A stretch of 6,361 bases of DNA from Polaribacter sp. (lineage in GTDB: Bacteria > Bacteroidota > Bacteroidia > Flavobacteriales > Flavobacteriaceae): assembly GCA_030731695.1 (NCBI GenBank), contig JANQTK010000079.1, positions 1 to 6,361 of the forward strand. The letters run 5' to 3'. The notes under the pieces were generated by a model, which ran no database searches, was not told the origin of the DNA, and saw only the letters and a program-made list of their open reading frames with translations. Shown here piece by piece: positions 6,131-6,361 of the stretch. The position numbers and the translations under genes were made by a program. How positions within the stretch are numbered: position 1 is the stretch's first letter; each line of letters opens with the position of its first letter.

Positions 6131-6361
6131 TTATTTAACTCTAAAATGGGGAGAATCTTCTTCAGTAACTTTTGTGATAAAATATTTGGTATCACCTAAC
6201 CAAAATAGGGTGGTATATCTTTCAATATAATTTAGTTTCACGTACCTTCCTTGGTATTTTTCTAAATCAGCAATTACATCTTTGTATTTATCTTCTACAG
6301 AAAATGAAAAGATTTGAGCTCCCGAAATTCCTTGACTAATTTCTCCTTCCCAAGTTTTTAC
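6131..6361 (-). CDS. C-terminal part of a small flavobacterial protein of unknown function
   Basis: 76 codons and a TAA stop (6133-6131) are in the window; the 5' end is cut. The sequence starts VKTWEGEISQGISGAQIFSF and ends with LFWLGDTKYFITKVTEEDSP and FRVK. From memory this belongs to a family of about 115-125 residues common in Flavobacteriaceae, with an N-terminal membrane segment that here would lie outside the window. Members have sometimes been labelled 6-phosphogluconate dehydrogenase; nothing here supports that name, as there is no dinucleotide-binding motif and the protein is far too short. The pattern of short alternating strands suggests a small beta domain. It ends 8 bases before the thioesterase ATG, so the two are very likely cotranscribed. 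Confidence 0.85.
   Translation of the reverse strand, partial: VKTWEGEISQGISGAQIFSFSVEDKYKDVIADLEKYQGRYVKLNYIERYTTLFWLGDTKYFITKVTEEDSPHFRVK

Overview
The window is AT-rich DNA from a member of the Bacteroidota, most likely family Flavobacteriaceae. The evidence is the protein sequences (a flavobacterial-type bL19, TrmD and YciA/ACOT7-like thioesterase), the lack of Shine-Dalgarno sequences before most starts, and two TAnnTTTG promoter motifs. Every recognisable gene is on the minus strand, so transcription runs right to left. I see mostly a housekeeping region and no defence island, mobile element or CRISPR array.

Reading in the direction of transcription, the right half (6361 to 3394) is a tightly packed run. 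It starts with the C-terminal part of a small flavobacterial protein of unknown function, 8 bases before a hotdog-fold acyl-CoA thioesterase. After 25 bases comes trmD (tRNA m1G37 methyltransferase). The trmD stop overlaps by 8 bases the preferred start of a multi-membrane-span ArnT/PMT-type glycosyltransferase. After a 104-base gap holding a promoter and a leader comes rplS (bL19), closed by a strong terminator at 2886-2917. In many bacteria trmD and rplS are neighbours; here a membrane glycosyltransferase lies between them and rplS has its own promoter.

From 2206 to 2938 there is a 733-base gap without a convincing gene. It is not empty. It holds a 20-bp perfect palindrome beside the rplS terminator, a group of short direct and inverted repeats at 2463-2580, a weak 39-codon frame, and a second terminator-like hairpin at 2388-2419 that has no gene in front of it. 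Together these suggest an undescribed minus-strand transcript, probably a small RNA or a very small peptide gene. This is the only part of the window where something new might lie.

From 2205 to the left edge is a nearly complete monomeric NADP-dependent isocitrate dehydrogenase, 735 codons in the window, lacking only its last few residues. It has its own promoter motif, which resembles that of rplS. The genes do not form one pathway: they cover translation (trmD, rplS), central carbon metabolism (icd), acyl-CoA turnover (thioesterase) and envelope glycan or lipid modification (glycosyltransferase).
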